Of a DNA stretch of 27,046 nucleotides, positions 1 through 9,323 are shown piece by piece. Below the pieces are notes generated by a model. The model saw nothing but the letters and a program-made list of their open reading frames with translations, ran no database searches and was not told the DNA's origin. This stretch comes from Phycisphaerales bacterium UBA2266. GTDB taxonomy: Bacteria > Planctomycetota > Phycisphaerae > Sedimentisphaerales > Anaerobacaceae. Position numbers and translations under genes: made by a program. Position 1 is the first letter of the stretch. Each line of letters opens with the position of its first letter. The DNA lies in assembly GCA_002347125.1 (NCBI GenBank), contig DDXG01000361.1:35683-62728 (forward strand), written 5' to 3'.

Positions 1-964
1 ACATCCAGACCACCGCCAGGACCACGGCCAGCCCGGCGGTAAGCCCCCCGGCCACTGCCCCAGCCCCCCAGCGTTTGACGGCGAACACCGCACCAATGAC
101 CAGAAAAACCGCCATCGCGGCCAGCTTGATTCGCAGGTGCCACGCCACGTGCCCGCCCATCATGGCCAGAAACGCCGCCGGGGCCTGGGCCTGTATGACA
201 CGGGCATAGAACCACCCGATCACCGGCATGGGGAAGAAGCAGAACAGCCCAATGATGAAGCACGTGCCGGATGCCCAGTGAAAGTACCGCGTATTCTCGC
301 TTGTGGGGTCTTTCCGCCTCTGGCCCATGTACCGCAGGGCGAAGACACCGCCGGTGAGCATCAGCACATAGCTGAAATTCCCGAATGTGCGATGCATCAG
401 CAGAAACGGGAAACTCGGATTGAGCATTGCCCGCGGCGACCAGCCCACGGCCTCGTCGACCTGCGGCAGCGGCACTCCCCCCGGGGTCATCATGTACGCC
501 CCCAGCGAGTCCCACACGACCTGTACGAGATAACCGAACAGGGCCGCACAGACCCCCATGGAGATATGCAGCCGCTTGCGGTGGGCCCAGCGGTCCCATG
601 TGAGGTAGTATAGAAAGAACAGGAAGAACACCTCGGCCAGGAAGAAGCCGAACTGCACCATCAGTGGCCAGAAGAACAGATTGGCCCAGCGAGACCAGAA
701 TTCGGGGTAGGTTCCGATGATGAACATGGGAATGCCCGTGCCCAGCGCCGCACCCGGCGAGAACAGAATCAGCGAGAACCAGATGAAGCTCTTGCTCAGC
801 CGCTCCCACCGTCCGTCCCGCCGTTTCCACCCGATGTACTCGAACAGGGGCGCCAGAAGCATGAAGGCGGTCACCAGTGTGGCGATGGGGATGTGAGAGT
901 AGGTGATCTCTTCGATCCAGACCCATCGCGGGAACACCGGTGTTTCAATGACGGGCAAATCCAT
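1..964 (-). CDS. Cytochrome bd-type quinol oxidase subunit I-like protein (3' end outside window)
   Basis: Multi-pass membrane protein; 321 residues are visible and the frame is still open at the left edge, so the C-terminus is missing. The pattern follows CydA. An early helix holds YSHIPIATLVTAFMLLA, matching the helix with the heme-ligating His. It is followed by PGAALGTGIPM (compare the ALGVATG stretch), a WDR segment, and LNPSFPFLLMHRTFGNFSY, whose His aligns with the second heme-binding His of CydA. Family role: subunit I of a membrane quinol oxidase, or of a bd-like complex with an altered electron donor. It is divergent from classical CydA, so the substrate is uncertain. The start is the ATG at 962-964, preceded by an AAGGGG stretch about 11 bases upstream. 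It is divergent from the MATE gene across about 260 bases in which I see no clear promoter. Confidence 0.75.
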   Translation of the reverse strand, partial: MDLPVIETPVFPRWVWIEEITYSHIPIATLVTAFMLLAPLFEYIGWKRRDGRWERLSKSFIWFSLILFSPGAALGTGIPMFIIGTYPEFWSRWANLFFWPLMVQFGFFLAEVFFLFFLYYLTWDRWAHRKRLHISMGVCAALFGYLVQVVWDSLGAYMMTPGGVPLPQVDEAVGWSPRAMLNPSFPFLLMHRTFGNFSYVLMLTGGVFALRYMGQRRKDPTSENTRYFHWASGTCFIIGLFCFFPMPVIGWFYARVIQAQAPAAFLAMMGGHVAWHLRIKLAAMAVFLVIGAVFAVKRWGAGAVAGGLTAGLAVVLAVVWM

Positions 965-1228
965 AAGCCGCTTGACCCCTTGGCGTTCAGGCCCGCGGCC
1001 AGCCGCCGCCCGAACGCCGCATCCTGTACAGGCTATCACGTGCCCGCCCGGCTCGCAGTCCGGACCCGGGCATCATAGCATTGTGAAATTACATCCTTAG
1101 CCCGCCGGGGTCAAGCCGTAACCGACACGAGTATGTGTGGCGCGGCTGAATTGCGGCTTGGGCATCATCCGCCCTGCCGGCCGACTTACCGTTTGCCGGA
1201 CGCCAGGCCGCCGCGTACCATAGCCGCC

Positions 1229-2632
1229 ATGCGCACCAAAGCACCTCCGGCAGCATTGATTGACGGGCCCATCGGACCGGCCCTGGTCCGCTTGTCGGTC
1301 CCCATGCTCGTAGGCATCTTGTCCATGATGGCCTTCAGCGTGGTGGACACGTATTTCGTCAGCCGGCTGGGTACGCTGGCGCTGGCGGCAATGGCGTTGA
1401 CATTCCCGGTCGTGATGGTCATCGGCACCTTCACGCTTGGTTTGGGCGTCGGGGCCATGGCCGTCATCTCACAGGGCATCGGCCGCGGCCGGACAACCGA
1501 CATCCGGCGATCCGCGACGGACGCATTGACCCTAGCCGGCGTCTGTGCCGTCGTGCTGACCGTGGCGGGAACAGCGAGCGTGGAACCGCTTTTCCGGGTG
1601 CTTGGCGCTACGGACGAGATGATGCCCTATGTTCGCCAGTATATGCTCGTCTGGTACCCTGGTATCGTGTTCTATGTGGTGCCTATCATCGGCAACAACA
1701 TCATTCGGGCCACCGGCGACACGCTCACGCCCAGCATCGTGATGGTCCTCGGCGTCATCCTCAACGCGATACTCGACCCGATCTTCATCTTCGGCGGGGG
1801 CCCGATTCCGGCAATGGGCATGGCCGGGGCCGCCCTGGCGACCGTCCTGTCGCGGGCGGTCACACTGGCTCTGGCCCTGTGGGTGCTTGCGTTTCGGGAA
1901 CAGCTGTTGGTCAGTCCCTGGCCCGGCCGACGGATCCTGATGGCCTCATGGAAGGACCTGCTCCGACTCGGCCTGCCCGTGGCGGTCTCCAACGCCATCA
2001 TCCCCATTGCCGTCGGACTACTCACACGGATCGTCTCGGACTTCGGCGCCGGGACCCTCGCGGGCTTCGGCGTCGCCAACCGCATTGAGGGCTTCGGCAT
2101 GGCGATGGTCTACGCCGTATCCTCCGGCGTCAGTCCGTTCGTGGGCCAGAACTTCGGCGCCGGGCGACTGGACCGCATCCAGAGGGGCCTGAATATGGTT
2201 CGCGTGTTCTGCCTGGTATGGGGCGGGATGCTCTTCGTTGCGTTCCTGATAGCGGGCAAGCCACTGGCCAGGTGCTTCAACGACGAGCCAACGGTCCTCG
2301 AGGCGGCGACGCTCTACCTCTGGATCGTCAGCGTCAGCCTGGGGCTGCGGAGCATCCACCAGGTGGTCTGGACCTCGTTGAACGTGCTGAACCGGCCCTA
2401 TGATGCGATGGCCCTTGAGATGCTGCTGGCGTTCGGCCTTTGGATACCGCTGGCCTCTCTGGGGGCCAAGGTGGCGCAGATCAAGGGCCTGTACATTGGA
2501 CTGGCCCTGGCTAATGTACTGGCCGGGGCGGCCGCCTGCATCTGGGTGGACCGCGTCATCCGACAGAGGCAGAACCAGTGCAACCGGGGGCCGAACGACG
2601 ATGTCAGGCCCCAGACCGACGAGGACCTTTGA
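1229..2632 (+). CDS. MATE family efflux transporter
   Basis: Predicted 467-residue inner-membrane exporter with about 12 hydrophobic segments, a normal length for MATE proteins. The N-terminus (IGPALVRLSVPMLVGILSMM, then VVDTYFVSRLG) and the repeated pattern halfway through (LLRLGLPVAVSN, then NRIEGFGMAM) show the duplicated MATE fold. Family role: export of cationic drugs or metabolites driven by a Na+ or H+ gradient; the substrate cannot be read from sequence. The frame is open for 32 codons before this ATG, but that extension is Pro/Arg/His-rich and unlike the family, so 1229 is the better start. No clear Shine-Dalgarno sequence is visible. The last 29 bases overlap the 3' end of the opposite-strand symporter gene. 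The short hydrophilic tail after the last helix is not conserved in the family. Confidence 0.9.
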   Translation: MRTKAPPAALIDGPIGPALVRLSVPMLVGILSMMAFSVVDTYFVSRLGTLALAAMALTFPVVMVIGTFTLGLGVGAMAVISQGIGRGRTTDIRRSATDALTLAGVCAVVLTVAGTASVEPLFRVLGATDEMMPYVRQYMLVWYPGIVFYVVPIIGNNIIRATGDTLTPSIVMVLGVILNAILDPIFIFGGGPIPAMGMAGAALATVLSRAVTLALALWVLAFREQLLVSPWPGRRILMASWKDLLRLGLPVAVSNAIIPIAVGLLTRIVSDFGAGTLAGFGVANRIEGFGMAMVYAVSSGVSPFVGQNFGAGRLDRIQRGLNMVRVFCLVWGGMLFVAFLIAGKPLARCFNDEPTVLEAATLYLWIVSVSLGLRSIHQVVWTSLNVLNRPYDAMALEMLLAFGLWIPLASLGAKVAQIKGLYIGLALANVLAGAAACIWVDRVIRQRQNQCNRGPNDDVRPQTDEDL

Positions 2633-4061
2633 CAATCAGGCTTGTGACGTAGCCAACGGCCGTGCTGACAACAAATGCAATGGGGAAATGCCACATCGCC
2701 ATCAACTGGTCGCCGTACAGCCGCTGCAAGAGCACGTTCAGACCAATCGCGCAACAAGCCCCCGCGAGCCAACCGTAGAAATGCGCCCGCCGCGTCAATA
2801 CGCCCAGCACGAACACGCCCAGCACGGGCGCGGCGAACAGCCCCATCACGTTCATCCACATCTTCACGATGTTGCCGATGCTCGCGGCGTACACCGCGGC
2901 CGCCGCAGCGAGCAGACCGAGTCCGACGGTCAGCCACCGAGCCAGCGCCACGTCGCCGCCCGACCGGGTCGCGGGGCCTCGCAGTGGCACAATCCAATCC
3001 CGAACAATCACCGTCGTCAGTGAGTTGATGCCCGAATCAACGCTCGACATCGCCGCGGCGAATATGGCCGTGACCATCAATCCCGAGACGCCGGCCGGCA
3101 GGACGTGCATAATGTAATAGGGCAGAATACCGTCGCCCCCCACGTCATTCCCAAGCCGCTGTGGGTAGGCACGGAAATATGCCAACATGCCAATCCCGAT
3201 GAAGATAAGCATCCCATTGATGACAAGATCGTTGACCGCGTTGAACGCGACGGCCTTGATAACGCCCGCATCCGTCCGGACCGCCATCAGCCGCTGGACC
3301 GTGACCTGATCCGTGCCATAGTCGTTTAGAAAAACAAAGAACCAGCCGATCATCGCCGACAGGACCGTCAGTTTGCTCATGTCCGTCCACTCGAAGACAT
3401 CCAGCCTCCCCGCCTCGGCCGCAGCCCGCACGATCCCGGCGGCGCCGCCCGGCACATGCATCACCAGCGTCACCACCAGCCATGCCGCCCCGCCAAAGAG
3501 CACAATGAACTGCACCACATCCGTCCAGACAACCGCCGCAAGGCCTCCCAGCACCGTATATGTCACAGCCAGAGCGCCCATCAGCACAATCGCCCACAGC
3601 ACCGGCATGCCGGAGGCCACTGACATGGCCTTGGCCGGCGCGTAGATCACAATTCCCAACCATCCGAGCCTGCTAAGGATGAACAAGGCCGAGACCGCAT
3701 ACCTTGCCCCGGGACCGTAGCGAAGGTGGATGTATTGGTAGCTGGTTGTCACTCGATGTCGGCGGTACACCCGATAGAAAAGCCTCACCAGTATCGGCGC
3801 CGCCAGCGGGCTCATCGCCACCCCGAAGATCATCGCGACGTTGTGGTCGTAGGCAAAGGCGGGCACGCCCATGTACGTCGTCGCGCTCGTCAGGGATGCG
3901 AACATGCTCATCCCAACAGCCGGCCACGGCATATTGCGCCCCGCCAGGAAGTAGTCCTCCGTCGTCCTCTGGCGACCGGCCAGGGCCACGCCGATCAGCA
4001 CCATCGCCGACAGGTAGGCTCCCAGAATGACCGTATTCAGTACGCCGAATTCCGTCAGCAT
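2604..4061 (-). CDS. Sodium:solute symporter family protein
   Basis: Predicted 485-residue inner-membrane transporter of the SSS family (LeuT fold, about 13 helices). Visible signatures are the first helix with VLIGVALAGRQRTTEDYFLAGRNMPW, then ASLTSATTYMGVPAFAYDHN, a central FLNDYGTDQVTVQRLMA segment, and IFAAAMSSVDSGINSLTTV, the Na+-site helix typical of the family. Members import sugars, sialic acids, amino acids or vitamins with Na+. The divergent glycosidase gene and the nearby Gfo/Idh/MocA and sulfatase genes suggest a sugar or sugar acid, but that is inference. The reading frame stays open upstream to about 4958, but that part lies antisense to the glycosidase. The ATG at 4059-4061 gives the normal family N-terminus. 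The gene converges on, and overlaps, the MATE gene. Confidence 0.9.
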   Translation of the reverse strand: MLTEFGVLNTVILGAYLSAMVLIGVALAGRQRTTEDYFLAGRNMPWPAVGMSMFASLTSATTYMGVPAFAYDHNVAMIFGVAMSPLAAPILVRLFYRVYRRHRVTTSYQYIHLRYGPGARYAVSALFILSRLGWLGIVIYAPAKAMSVASGMPVLWAIVLMGALAVTYTVLGGLAAVVWTDVVQFIVLFGGAAWLVVTLVMHVPGGAAGIVRAAAEAGRLDVFEWTDMSKLTVLSAMIGWFFVFLNDYGTDQVTVQRLMAVRTDAGVIKAVAFNAVNDLVINGMLIFIGIGMLAYFRAYPQRLGNDVGGDGILPYYIMHVLPAGVSGLMVTAIFAAAMSSVDSGINSLTTVIVRDWIVPLRGPATRSGGDVALARWLTVGLGLLAAAAAVYAASIGNIVKMWMNVMGLFAAPVLGVFVLGVLTRRAHFYGWLAGACCAIGLNVLLQRLYGDQLMAMWHFPIAFVVSTAVGYVTSLIVKGPRRSGA

Positions 4062-4172
4062 ATCGCCAAAGCCCTTGAAAGGTCCGCGCCCAAGGGGTTC
4101 AATAGATCGTGTGTGGACCGTAATACGGCACTTGGGCCCAAGGCCACAAGACCCAATATGAAGGATACCGGC

Positions 4173-6200
4173 ATGAATGATTCGCTGCAACCACGTAACG
4201 TGTTTGTCGCCCTGGTCCGGGTTCTGCTGGCGGGGCTTTTCATGGGTGGCCTGGTGGCAGCCGCTGAGCCGGCCGTCGAAAGGTCCATACCCGACAAGGC
4301 GGTCCCTGAGGCGGCGGTCTTTCTTGAAGGACAGAACGTCACAGTGAGAATACCGGGCGAGCCTTCGGCGAACCGCTGGCAGGTCCTCGACGACGGCGGC
4401 GAACAGGTCGTTGCCGGAACGCTCGAGCCGGCCACTGAGCACATTGACGCCGGCAAACTGTGTGTCGGCTGGTACCGGGTAGAGTTCCTCGATCCCAACG
4501 GGGCGTGCATAGCATGGACCACCGCGGCCGTACTGTCGCCGCTGTCGGCACCGACCCCGCAGGATTCGCCCATCTGTGCCGATGCAGCGATAGCGTGGTT
4601 CGCGCGGGGCGATGCAGGTACGCAGGAACGTTTTGCCCATCTGGCGGCCCTGGCGGGCCTCAACTGGACCCGCGACCGCATGAGGTGGCAGGATATTCAG
4701 CCACAGGGCGACCGCTTTGAGCCGGCTACGACATACGACTCGGCGGCACAGATTCAGGCTCGATACGGGTTGAAGGTCTTGCAGGTCTTCCACGACACAC
4801 CGAGCTGGGCGGTCAGCCAAGGCCGCAGCCGCGGGCAGTTCGTCGCGGACCTGCGAATCCTCTATCGATTCGGCGAGGCCATGGGGCGACGATTCAAAGG
4901 CCAGGTGTTGGCATGGGAGCCCTGGAACGAGGCGAATATCCCCGAGTTCGGAGGCCATACCACCGACGAGATGTGCTCCTATCAGAAGGCAGCCTGGCTC
5001 GGCTTCAAGGCGGGCGACCCCAACTGTATCGTGTGCTGGAATGTTTCGACGGCCGCACCGACACCCTTACAGACACAGACGGTCCTCGAAAACGAAGCGT
5101 GGCCGTATTTCGACACCTACAACATTCACACCTACGACTGGCCGGACTCATACGCCCGGCTGTGGCGGCCCATCTACGCGGCCGCATCCGGACGGCCGAT
5201 CTGGGTCACCGAGAGCGACCGCGGCATGAAGTATGAGGGCCCTGCGCCGTCGTGCGAGCTGCCCCGCAAAGGTGAGTTGCAGAAGGCAGAGTTCATGGCC
5301 CAATCTTATGCAAGCAGCCTTGGGGCCGGCGTGGCGCGGCATTTTCACTTCATCCTGGGCAATTACCACGAAACCAGCAACGGCGTCCAGTTCGGGCTGC
5401 TGCGAATGGACCAGACACCCCGGCCCGCCTATGTGGCGCTGGCCGCTATCGGACGGCTGCTGGCCGGGGCCAGATGCCTCGGCAAGTGGCCCATCGCAGA
5501 CCGGCCGGATGCCCATGTCTACGCCTTCAGCGCCCTGCCCGATGGGCACAGGCGGGATGTGCTCGTTGCCTGGGCCGAGGCCCCGGGTGACTGGGATACC
5601 AGGGGCAAGACAACGGTCGACTGGCAGCTGCCCGCGGACATACCGGTCCACGGCGTCTATGACTACCTGGGCCGCTCCATGGGCCCGGCCGTTCCGGCAC
5701 AACTGCGATCAGCCCCGGTCTTCGTCCTGGTCGAAAGCGGTTCGGCGTCAAAACTGCCGCTGACGCCGCCACCAGAGTCTGAACCCCGCCCCGGCAAGCC
5801 CGGCCCGGCGGTGCTGCAACTGGTCATGCCGCCGACGGCCGCCGTCAAGATTCAACAGATCCCGTGGTCCTGCGAATATGAGCATCGGGTCCAGGCGGGC
5901 GAGCGGACGGAACTGCCCCTGTGGCTCTACAACTTCTCCAAGGGCCCGCTCCGGGGCACAGTCACCGCTGAGCATCTGCCGGAGGGCTGGACGTTCACCC
6001 CGGCATCGTGGACCGTAACCGTCGGTCCCATGGCCCGTGCGGGGCTGACCGCCGCGGTCGTGATACCCCGGCAACAGCCCACGGAACCGGCCGATTGCTG
6101 GATCAAATTGCGGGGCGATTTCGGCCCCGATTACAGACCGGTCCTCGCCTTCCGACTCATCACCGAACCAGGCCAGGGCTACCCGAGAGAAACCGACTGA
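4173..6200 (+). CDS. Secreted clan GH-A-like glycoside hydrolase with C-terminal Ig-like (NEW3-type) domain
   Basis: Predicted 675-residue exported protein. Residues about 9-30 form a signal peptide (VFVALVRVLLAGLFMGGLVAA). After an N-terminal beta-rich segment comes a TIM-barrel domain (about 120-480) with two acid signatures of clan GH-A. One is EPWNEANI, where E253 after Asn would be the acid/base. The other is WVTESDRG, where E347 would be the nucleophile. The barrel resembles GH39/GH5-like enzymes, but I cannot fix the family or substrate. The C-terminus (about 560-675, LPLWLYNFSKGPLRGTV, LPEGWTF) resembles an NEW3-type beta-sandwich. The start at 4173 has AAGGA seven bases upstream. An in-frame ATG at 4158 is a less well placed alternative. 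The stop overlaps an ATG of the next frame, so the two genes are probably cotranscribed. Likely role: extracytoplasmic cleavage of a polysaccharide or glycoconjugate. Confidence 0.8.
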   Translation: MNDSLQPRNVFVALVRVLLAGLFMGGLVAAAEPAVERSIPDKAVPEAAVFLEGQNVTVRIPGEPSANRWQVLDDGGEQVVAGTLEPATEHIDAGKLCVGWYRVEFLDPNGACIAWTTAAVLSPLSAPTPQDSPICADAAIAWFARGDAGTQERFAHLAALAGLNWTRDRMRWQDIQPQGDRFEPATTYDSAAQIQARYGLKVLQVFHDTPSWAVSQGRSRGQFVADLRILYRFGEAMGRRFKGQVLAWEPWNEANIPEFGGHTTDEMCSYQKAAWLGFKAGDPNCIVCWNVSTAAPTPLQTQTVLENEAWPYFDTYNIHTYDWPDSYARLWRPIYAAASGRPIWVTESDRGMKYEGPAPSCELPRKGELQKAEFMAQSYASSLGAGVARHFHFILGNYHETSNGVQFGLLRMDQTPRPAYVALAAIGRLLAGARCLGKWPIADRPDAHVYAFSALPDGHRRDVLVAWAEAPGDWDTRGKTTVDWQLPADIPVHGVYDYLGRSMGPAVPAQLRSAPVFVLVESGSASKLPLTPPPESEPRPGKPGPAVLQLVMPPTAAVKIQQIPWSCEYEHRVQAGERTELPLWLYNFSKGPLRGTVTAEHLPEGWTFTPASWTVTVGPMARAGLTAAVVIPRQQPTEPADCWIKLRGDFGPDYRPVLAFRLITEPGQGYPRETD

Positions 6201-6217
6201 TGTCAGGGGGATTGACA

Positions 6218-7705
6218 ATGACCAGATATGGACATGCCCTGGCCGCCGGGTGCAGGCAAGTGTATCGTGCGTCTGCCCTGCCGGCGACAAGAGCCCTGCG
6301 AGCTATCGGGGACTTTCTCAACAGCATGGGGACGGCAAGGGTCTGTGTCTTTGCGGCGAGCCTCCTATGGGCCGTGGGCGGGGCAAGGGCGGCTATCTAC
6401 GAGATACAACCGGCGACGGTGGATACGGACGAGGAGTTGGAGAACATCGCCAATAGGTTGCAGCCGGGCGATGAGTTGGTCCTTCATGGCGGGCTCTATT
6501 CGCAGAACGGGCGTCGGGCGGTCACGGCCAGGGGTACGGCGGACAGGCCCATCACCATCCGGGCGGCCGACGGGCAGGCCCCCCTGCTCACGCGGCCCGA
6601 CGACAACATCGACCGCCACAACAACATCGAATTCGTGGACTGCTCGCACCTGATTGTCCGAGGCTTGCACTTCAAGGGCGGCAGTTCCGGCGTGCGGTTC
6701 ATCCGGGGCGACCATATTACGTTCGAGAACTGTGAGATCTACGGGACAGGCAATAATGCCCTGACCATGAACAGCGGCGACTGCGATTCATTCATCATTC
6801 GCGGCAACCACATCCACCACACGGGTCTGAGCACCCGCGGGGCCACCGAAGGCGAGGGCATGTACATCGGCTGCCACAACGGGTCATGCCGCACGACCGA
6901 TACGCTCGTCGAGGGCAACTACATCCACCACCTCCGCAGCACCAGCGACGGCGGCAATGACGGCATCGAGATCAAGGTCGGCTCCTACGGCAACATCGTC
7001 CGTGACAATGTCATTTATGACACGAACATAGGTCGCAAGTATCCCGGTATCTTCGTCTACGGCGGCGGGCCCGGGCCCAACATCGTGGAAGGCAATGTCA
7101 TCTGGCGGGCAGGCGAGGGTATCCAGGTCGTCTCGGACGCCGTCATCCGCAACAACATCATCTTCGATTGTGAGGTCACCGGCATCACCGCGGCGCCCCA
7201 TGTGGCCGTCTCACGGATGCGCAACGTCGCCATCGTCAATAACACCATCGTACAATGTCGGCTGGGTGTCCGTATCCGCTGGGCGAACGCGACCCACATG
7301 GTCTTCAGTAACAACGCCGTTTACTGCCCGGACTCCACCGCCATCGACGCCGGTGGAATCGCGGGAGCCTCCTTCCATGCAAACTATGTCTCAGGCGGTC
7401 TGTCGGGGGCAGAGTCGGATGATTTGCGATTCCTTGACGGGGGGACGGCGGCGCAGGCCTTTGTCGGGGCCGACAAGAACGACTTCTGGCCCGCTGCCGG
7501 CTCGAAACTGATCGATGCCGCGGAACCGGCCTTCGCACCCGAATGCGACTTTAACGGAGCACCGCGACAGGGTCCTTTTGATGTCGGGGCCTATGAGTCC
7601 AACGGGCGCCAGGCCAATCCCGGCTGGCGGATTCAAACCACACGCAAGAACCTGACGCGGCCACCTGCGGGCGATCCGTCGCACAATTCGCGGGGAAATC
7701 CTTGA
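6218..7705 (+). CDS. Secreted right-handed parallel beta-helix protein (polysaccharide lyase-like)
   Basis: Predicted 495-residue exported protein. Residues about 40-60 are hydrophobic and end in GGARA-AIYE, a plausible signal-peptidase site. The rest is a chain of short beta-helix coils: the pattern recurs as FENCEIYGTGNNALTMN, IIRGNHIHHTG, LVEGNYIHHL, IVRDNVIYDTN and IVEGNVIW. It ends with a QGPFDVGAYE motif common at the C-terminus of such proteins. The fold is shared by pectate lyases, chondroitinase B/alginate lyases (PL6) and epimerases, and I cannot identify catalytic residues with confidence. The start at 6218 is preceded by AGGGGG at seven bases. Alternatives are an ATG at 6200 overlapping the upstream stop, and an ATG at 6326 that would give a more compact signal peptide. 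Probably in one operon with the glycosidase and acting on the same carbohydrate. Confidence 0.75.
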   Translation: MTRYGHALAAGCRQVYRASALPATRALRAIGDFLNSMGTARVCVFAASLLWAVGGARAAIYEIQPATVDTDEELENIANRLQPGDELVLHGGLYSQNGRRAVTARGTADRPITIRAADGQAPLLTRPDDNIDRHNNIEFVDCSHLIVRGLHFKGGSSGVRFIRGDHITFENCEIYGTGNNALTMNSGDCDSFIIRGNHIHHTGLSTRGATEGEGMYIGCHNGSCRTTDTLVEGNYIHHLRSTSDGGNDGIEIKVGSYGNIVRDNVIYDTNIGRKYPGIFVYGGGPGPNIVEGNVIWRAGEGIQVVSDAVIRNNIIFDCEVTGITAAPHVAVSRMRNVAIVNNTIVQCRLGVRIRWANATHMVFSNNAVYCPDSTAIDAGGIAGASFHANYVSGGLSGAESDDLRFLDGGTAAQAFVGADKNDFWPAAGSKLIDAAEPAFAPECDFNGAPRQGPFDVGAYESNGRQANPGWRIQTTRKNLTRPPAGDPSHNSRGNP

Positions 7706-7843
7706 ATGGCGCTATCTGAAAAGGCACTTGTGAAGCGTCTGGTAATAGTTATGATGGTGCTGGATGCCTCCTGCCCCTCGGTGAAGGGTGCGGCGGCGGC
7801 CACAAGAATCATGACCATGATTCGCAAATCGAAACCACACTAG
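7706..7843 (+). CDS. Possible 45-codon ORF between beta-helix and oxidoreductase genes
   Basis: An ATG directly abutting the upstream stop (TGA at 7703-7705) opens a 45-codon frame that ends just before the ribosome binding site of the next gene. The product would be small, moderately hydrophobic (LVKRLVIVMMVL) and basic at its end. There is no good Shine-Dalgarno sequence and no family I recognise. It is listed because its ends fit tightly between two genes, but it may be chance. Confidence 0.15.
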   Translation: MALSEKALVKRLVIVMMVLDASCPSVKGAAAATRIMTMIRKSKPH

Positions 7844-7860
7844 TTAGGAGAAAGACGGTT

Positions 7861-9252
7861 ATGGGTGACACCTCCAACAAGAGCACATCACGTCGCGAGT
7901 TCCTCAAAGACACCGGGCGGATCGCCGCCGCATCGGCCTTCATGGCCACGGCCGCTCCGCGTATGTACGCCGCCCAGGACAACACCCTCAAGGTCGCCCT
8001 CATCGGCTGCGGCGGCCGCGGTTCCGGCGCCGCCGCCAATGCCATGAGCGTCAAGAGAGGGCCCGTCAAGCTCGTCGCCATGGCCGACGCCTTTGAGGAC
8101 CGCCTCAAGAGCAGTTACAACAACCTCAAGAACGACTATGCCGCCAAGATGGACGTCCCGGAAGACCGCCGCTTCGTGGGCTTCGACGCCTACAAGCACG
8201 CCATGGACTGCCTGAGCCCGGGCGACATCGCCATCTTTGCCACGCCTCCGGGTTTCCGCTGGGTGCATTTCGCCTACGCCGTCCAGAAGGGGTTGAACGT
8301 CTTCATGGAGAAGCCCGTCACGGTGGACGGTCCGACCAGCAGGCGGATGTTCAAGCTCGCGGAAGAGGCCTCGGCCAAGAACCTCAAGGTCGGCGTCGGC
8401 CTGATGAGCCGCCACAGCCGGGCCCTGCAGGAACTGGCCAAGCGGATCGAGGACGGTGAAATCGGCGAGACCATCCTGCAGCGAGGCTACCGAATGCACG
8501 GCCCCATCGGGTTCTTCTCATCCGAGCCCAAGCCCGCCGGCATCAGCGATCTGCTGTATCAGGTCCGCCGGTTCCACAGCTTCATCTGGGCCAGCGGCGG
8601 CAACTTCAGCGACTTCTACATTCACATCATCGACCATCTTTGCTGGATGAAGGGCGCCTGGCCGGTCAAGGCCCAGGCCCTGGGCGGCCGCCACTATCGC
8701 CAGAGCCCCGAGGGCGTCACGCACGTCGATCAGAACTTCGACACCTATTCGGTCGAGTACACCTATCCCGACGGCAGCAAGTTCCTCATGGACGGCCGCT
8801 GCATCATGGGCTGCAAGGACATCTACTCCAGCTACGCCCACGGCAGCAAGGCCTTCGCCATCGTCTCACGCAGCGGCGACTGTGGACAGCCCTCCAGCAT
8901 CCATACGAGCCAGAATCCCACCGACCAAAACAGGGTCTGGGAATCCAGGGTCCGGCCGGATGAACGCGATCCCTATCAGAACGAGTGGAACGACCTGGTG
9001 GACGCCATCCGCGACAACAAGCCCTACAACGAAGCCGAGCGCGGCGTCCGGGCCAGTCTGGTCACCAGTCTCGGCCGGATGGCCGCCCACACCGGCCAGG
9101 AAATCACCTACGAAGAGATTCTCAACTGCGACCACGAGATGGCCCCGGGCCTGGACAAGATCACCATGGATTCGCCCGCACCACTCGTGTCGGACGCCCA
9201 GGGCCGATACCCCGTGCCTCAGCCGGGCATCGTCAAGAACCGCGAATACTGA
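7861..9252 (+). CDS. Tat-exported Gfo/Idh/MocA family oxidoreductase
   Basis: Predicted 463-residue NAD(P)-dependent oxidoreductase. Residues 10-37 carry a twin-arginine signal (SRREFLK followed by an Ala-rich hydrophobic stretch), so it is exported folded, probably with its cofactor. The Rossmann nucleotide motif is VALIGCGGRGSG (Gly-rich loop at 49-54). The family signature EKPVTVD (E150-K151-P152) is present, as is HIIDH at 255-259 in the C-terminal alpha/beta domain. Members oxidise, reduce or, in NAD-recycling glycosidases, hydrolyse sugars. The exact reaction cannot be told. AGGAG lies ten bases before the ATG. The upstream glycosidase and beta-helix genes are in the same direction, so it may finish that operon. 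A terminator follows directly. This exported subgroup is especially common in Planctomycetes. Confidence 0.9.
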   Translation: MGDTSNKSTSRREFLKDTGRIAAASAFMATAAPRMYAAQDNTLKVALIGCGGRGSGAAANAMSVKRGPVKLVAMADAFEDRLKSSYNNLKNDYAAKMDVPEDRRFVGFDAYKHAMDCLSPGDIAIFATPPGFRWVHFAYAVQKGLNVFMEKPVTVDGPTSRRMFKLAEEASAKNLKVGVGLMSRHSRALQELAKRIEDGEIGETILQRGYRMHGPIGFFSSEPKPAGISDLLYQVRRFHSFIWASGGNFSDFYIHIIDHLCWMKGAWPVKAQALGGRHYRQSPEGVTHVDQNFDTYSVEYTYPDGSKFLMDGRCIMGCKDIYSSYAHGSKAFAIVSRSGDCGQPSSIHTSQNPTDQNRVWESRVRPDERDPYQNEWNDLVDAIRDNKPYNEAERGVRASLVTSLGRMAAHTGQEITYEEILNCDHEMAPGLDKITMDSPAPLVSDAQGRYPVPQPGIVKNREY

Positions 9253-9273
9253 GATCAACTACGCCGGATCATA

Positions 9274-9310
9274 CAGCCCCGTGCCCAATTGTGCGGGGCT
9301 GTTTCATTTG
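9274..9310 (+). terminator. Intrinsic terminator after the Gfo/Idh/MocA gene
   Basis: An 8-bp perfect stem (CAGCCCCG at 9274-9281 with CGGGGCTG at 9294-9301) around a 12-base loop is followed by a short T-rich stretch (TTTCATTTG). It lies 22 bases after the stop codon, at the right place to end the carbohydrate operon. The T-tract is imperfect. Confidence 0.65.
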
Positions 9311-9323
9311 GGCAGGTGATGAA

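Noticed and set aside
137..613. Plus-strand 158-codon frame
   Set aside because: Antisense to the cytochrome bd-like gene, which has clear membrane helices and family motifs. The plus-strand product is Pro/His/Arg-rich shadow sequence.
4062..4958. N-terminal extension of the symporter frame
   Set aside because: Lies antisense to the glycosidase. The normal symporter N-terminus begins at the ATG at 4059-4061.
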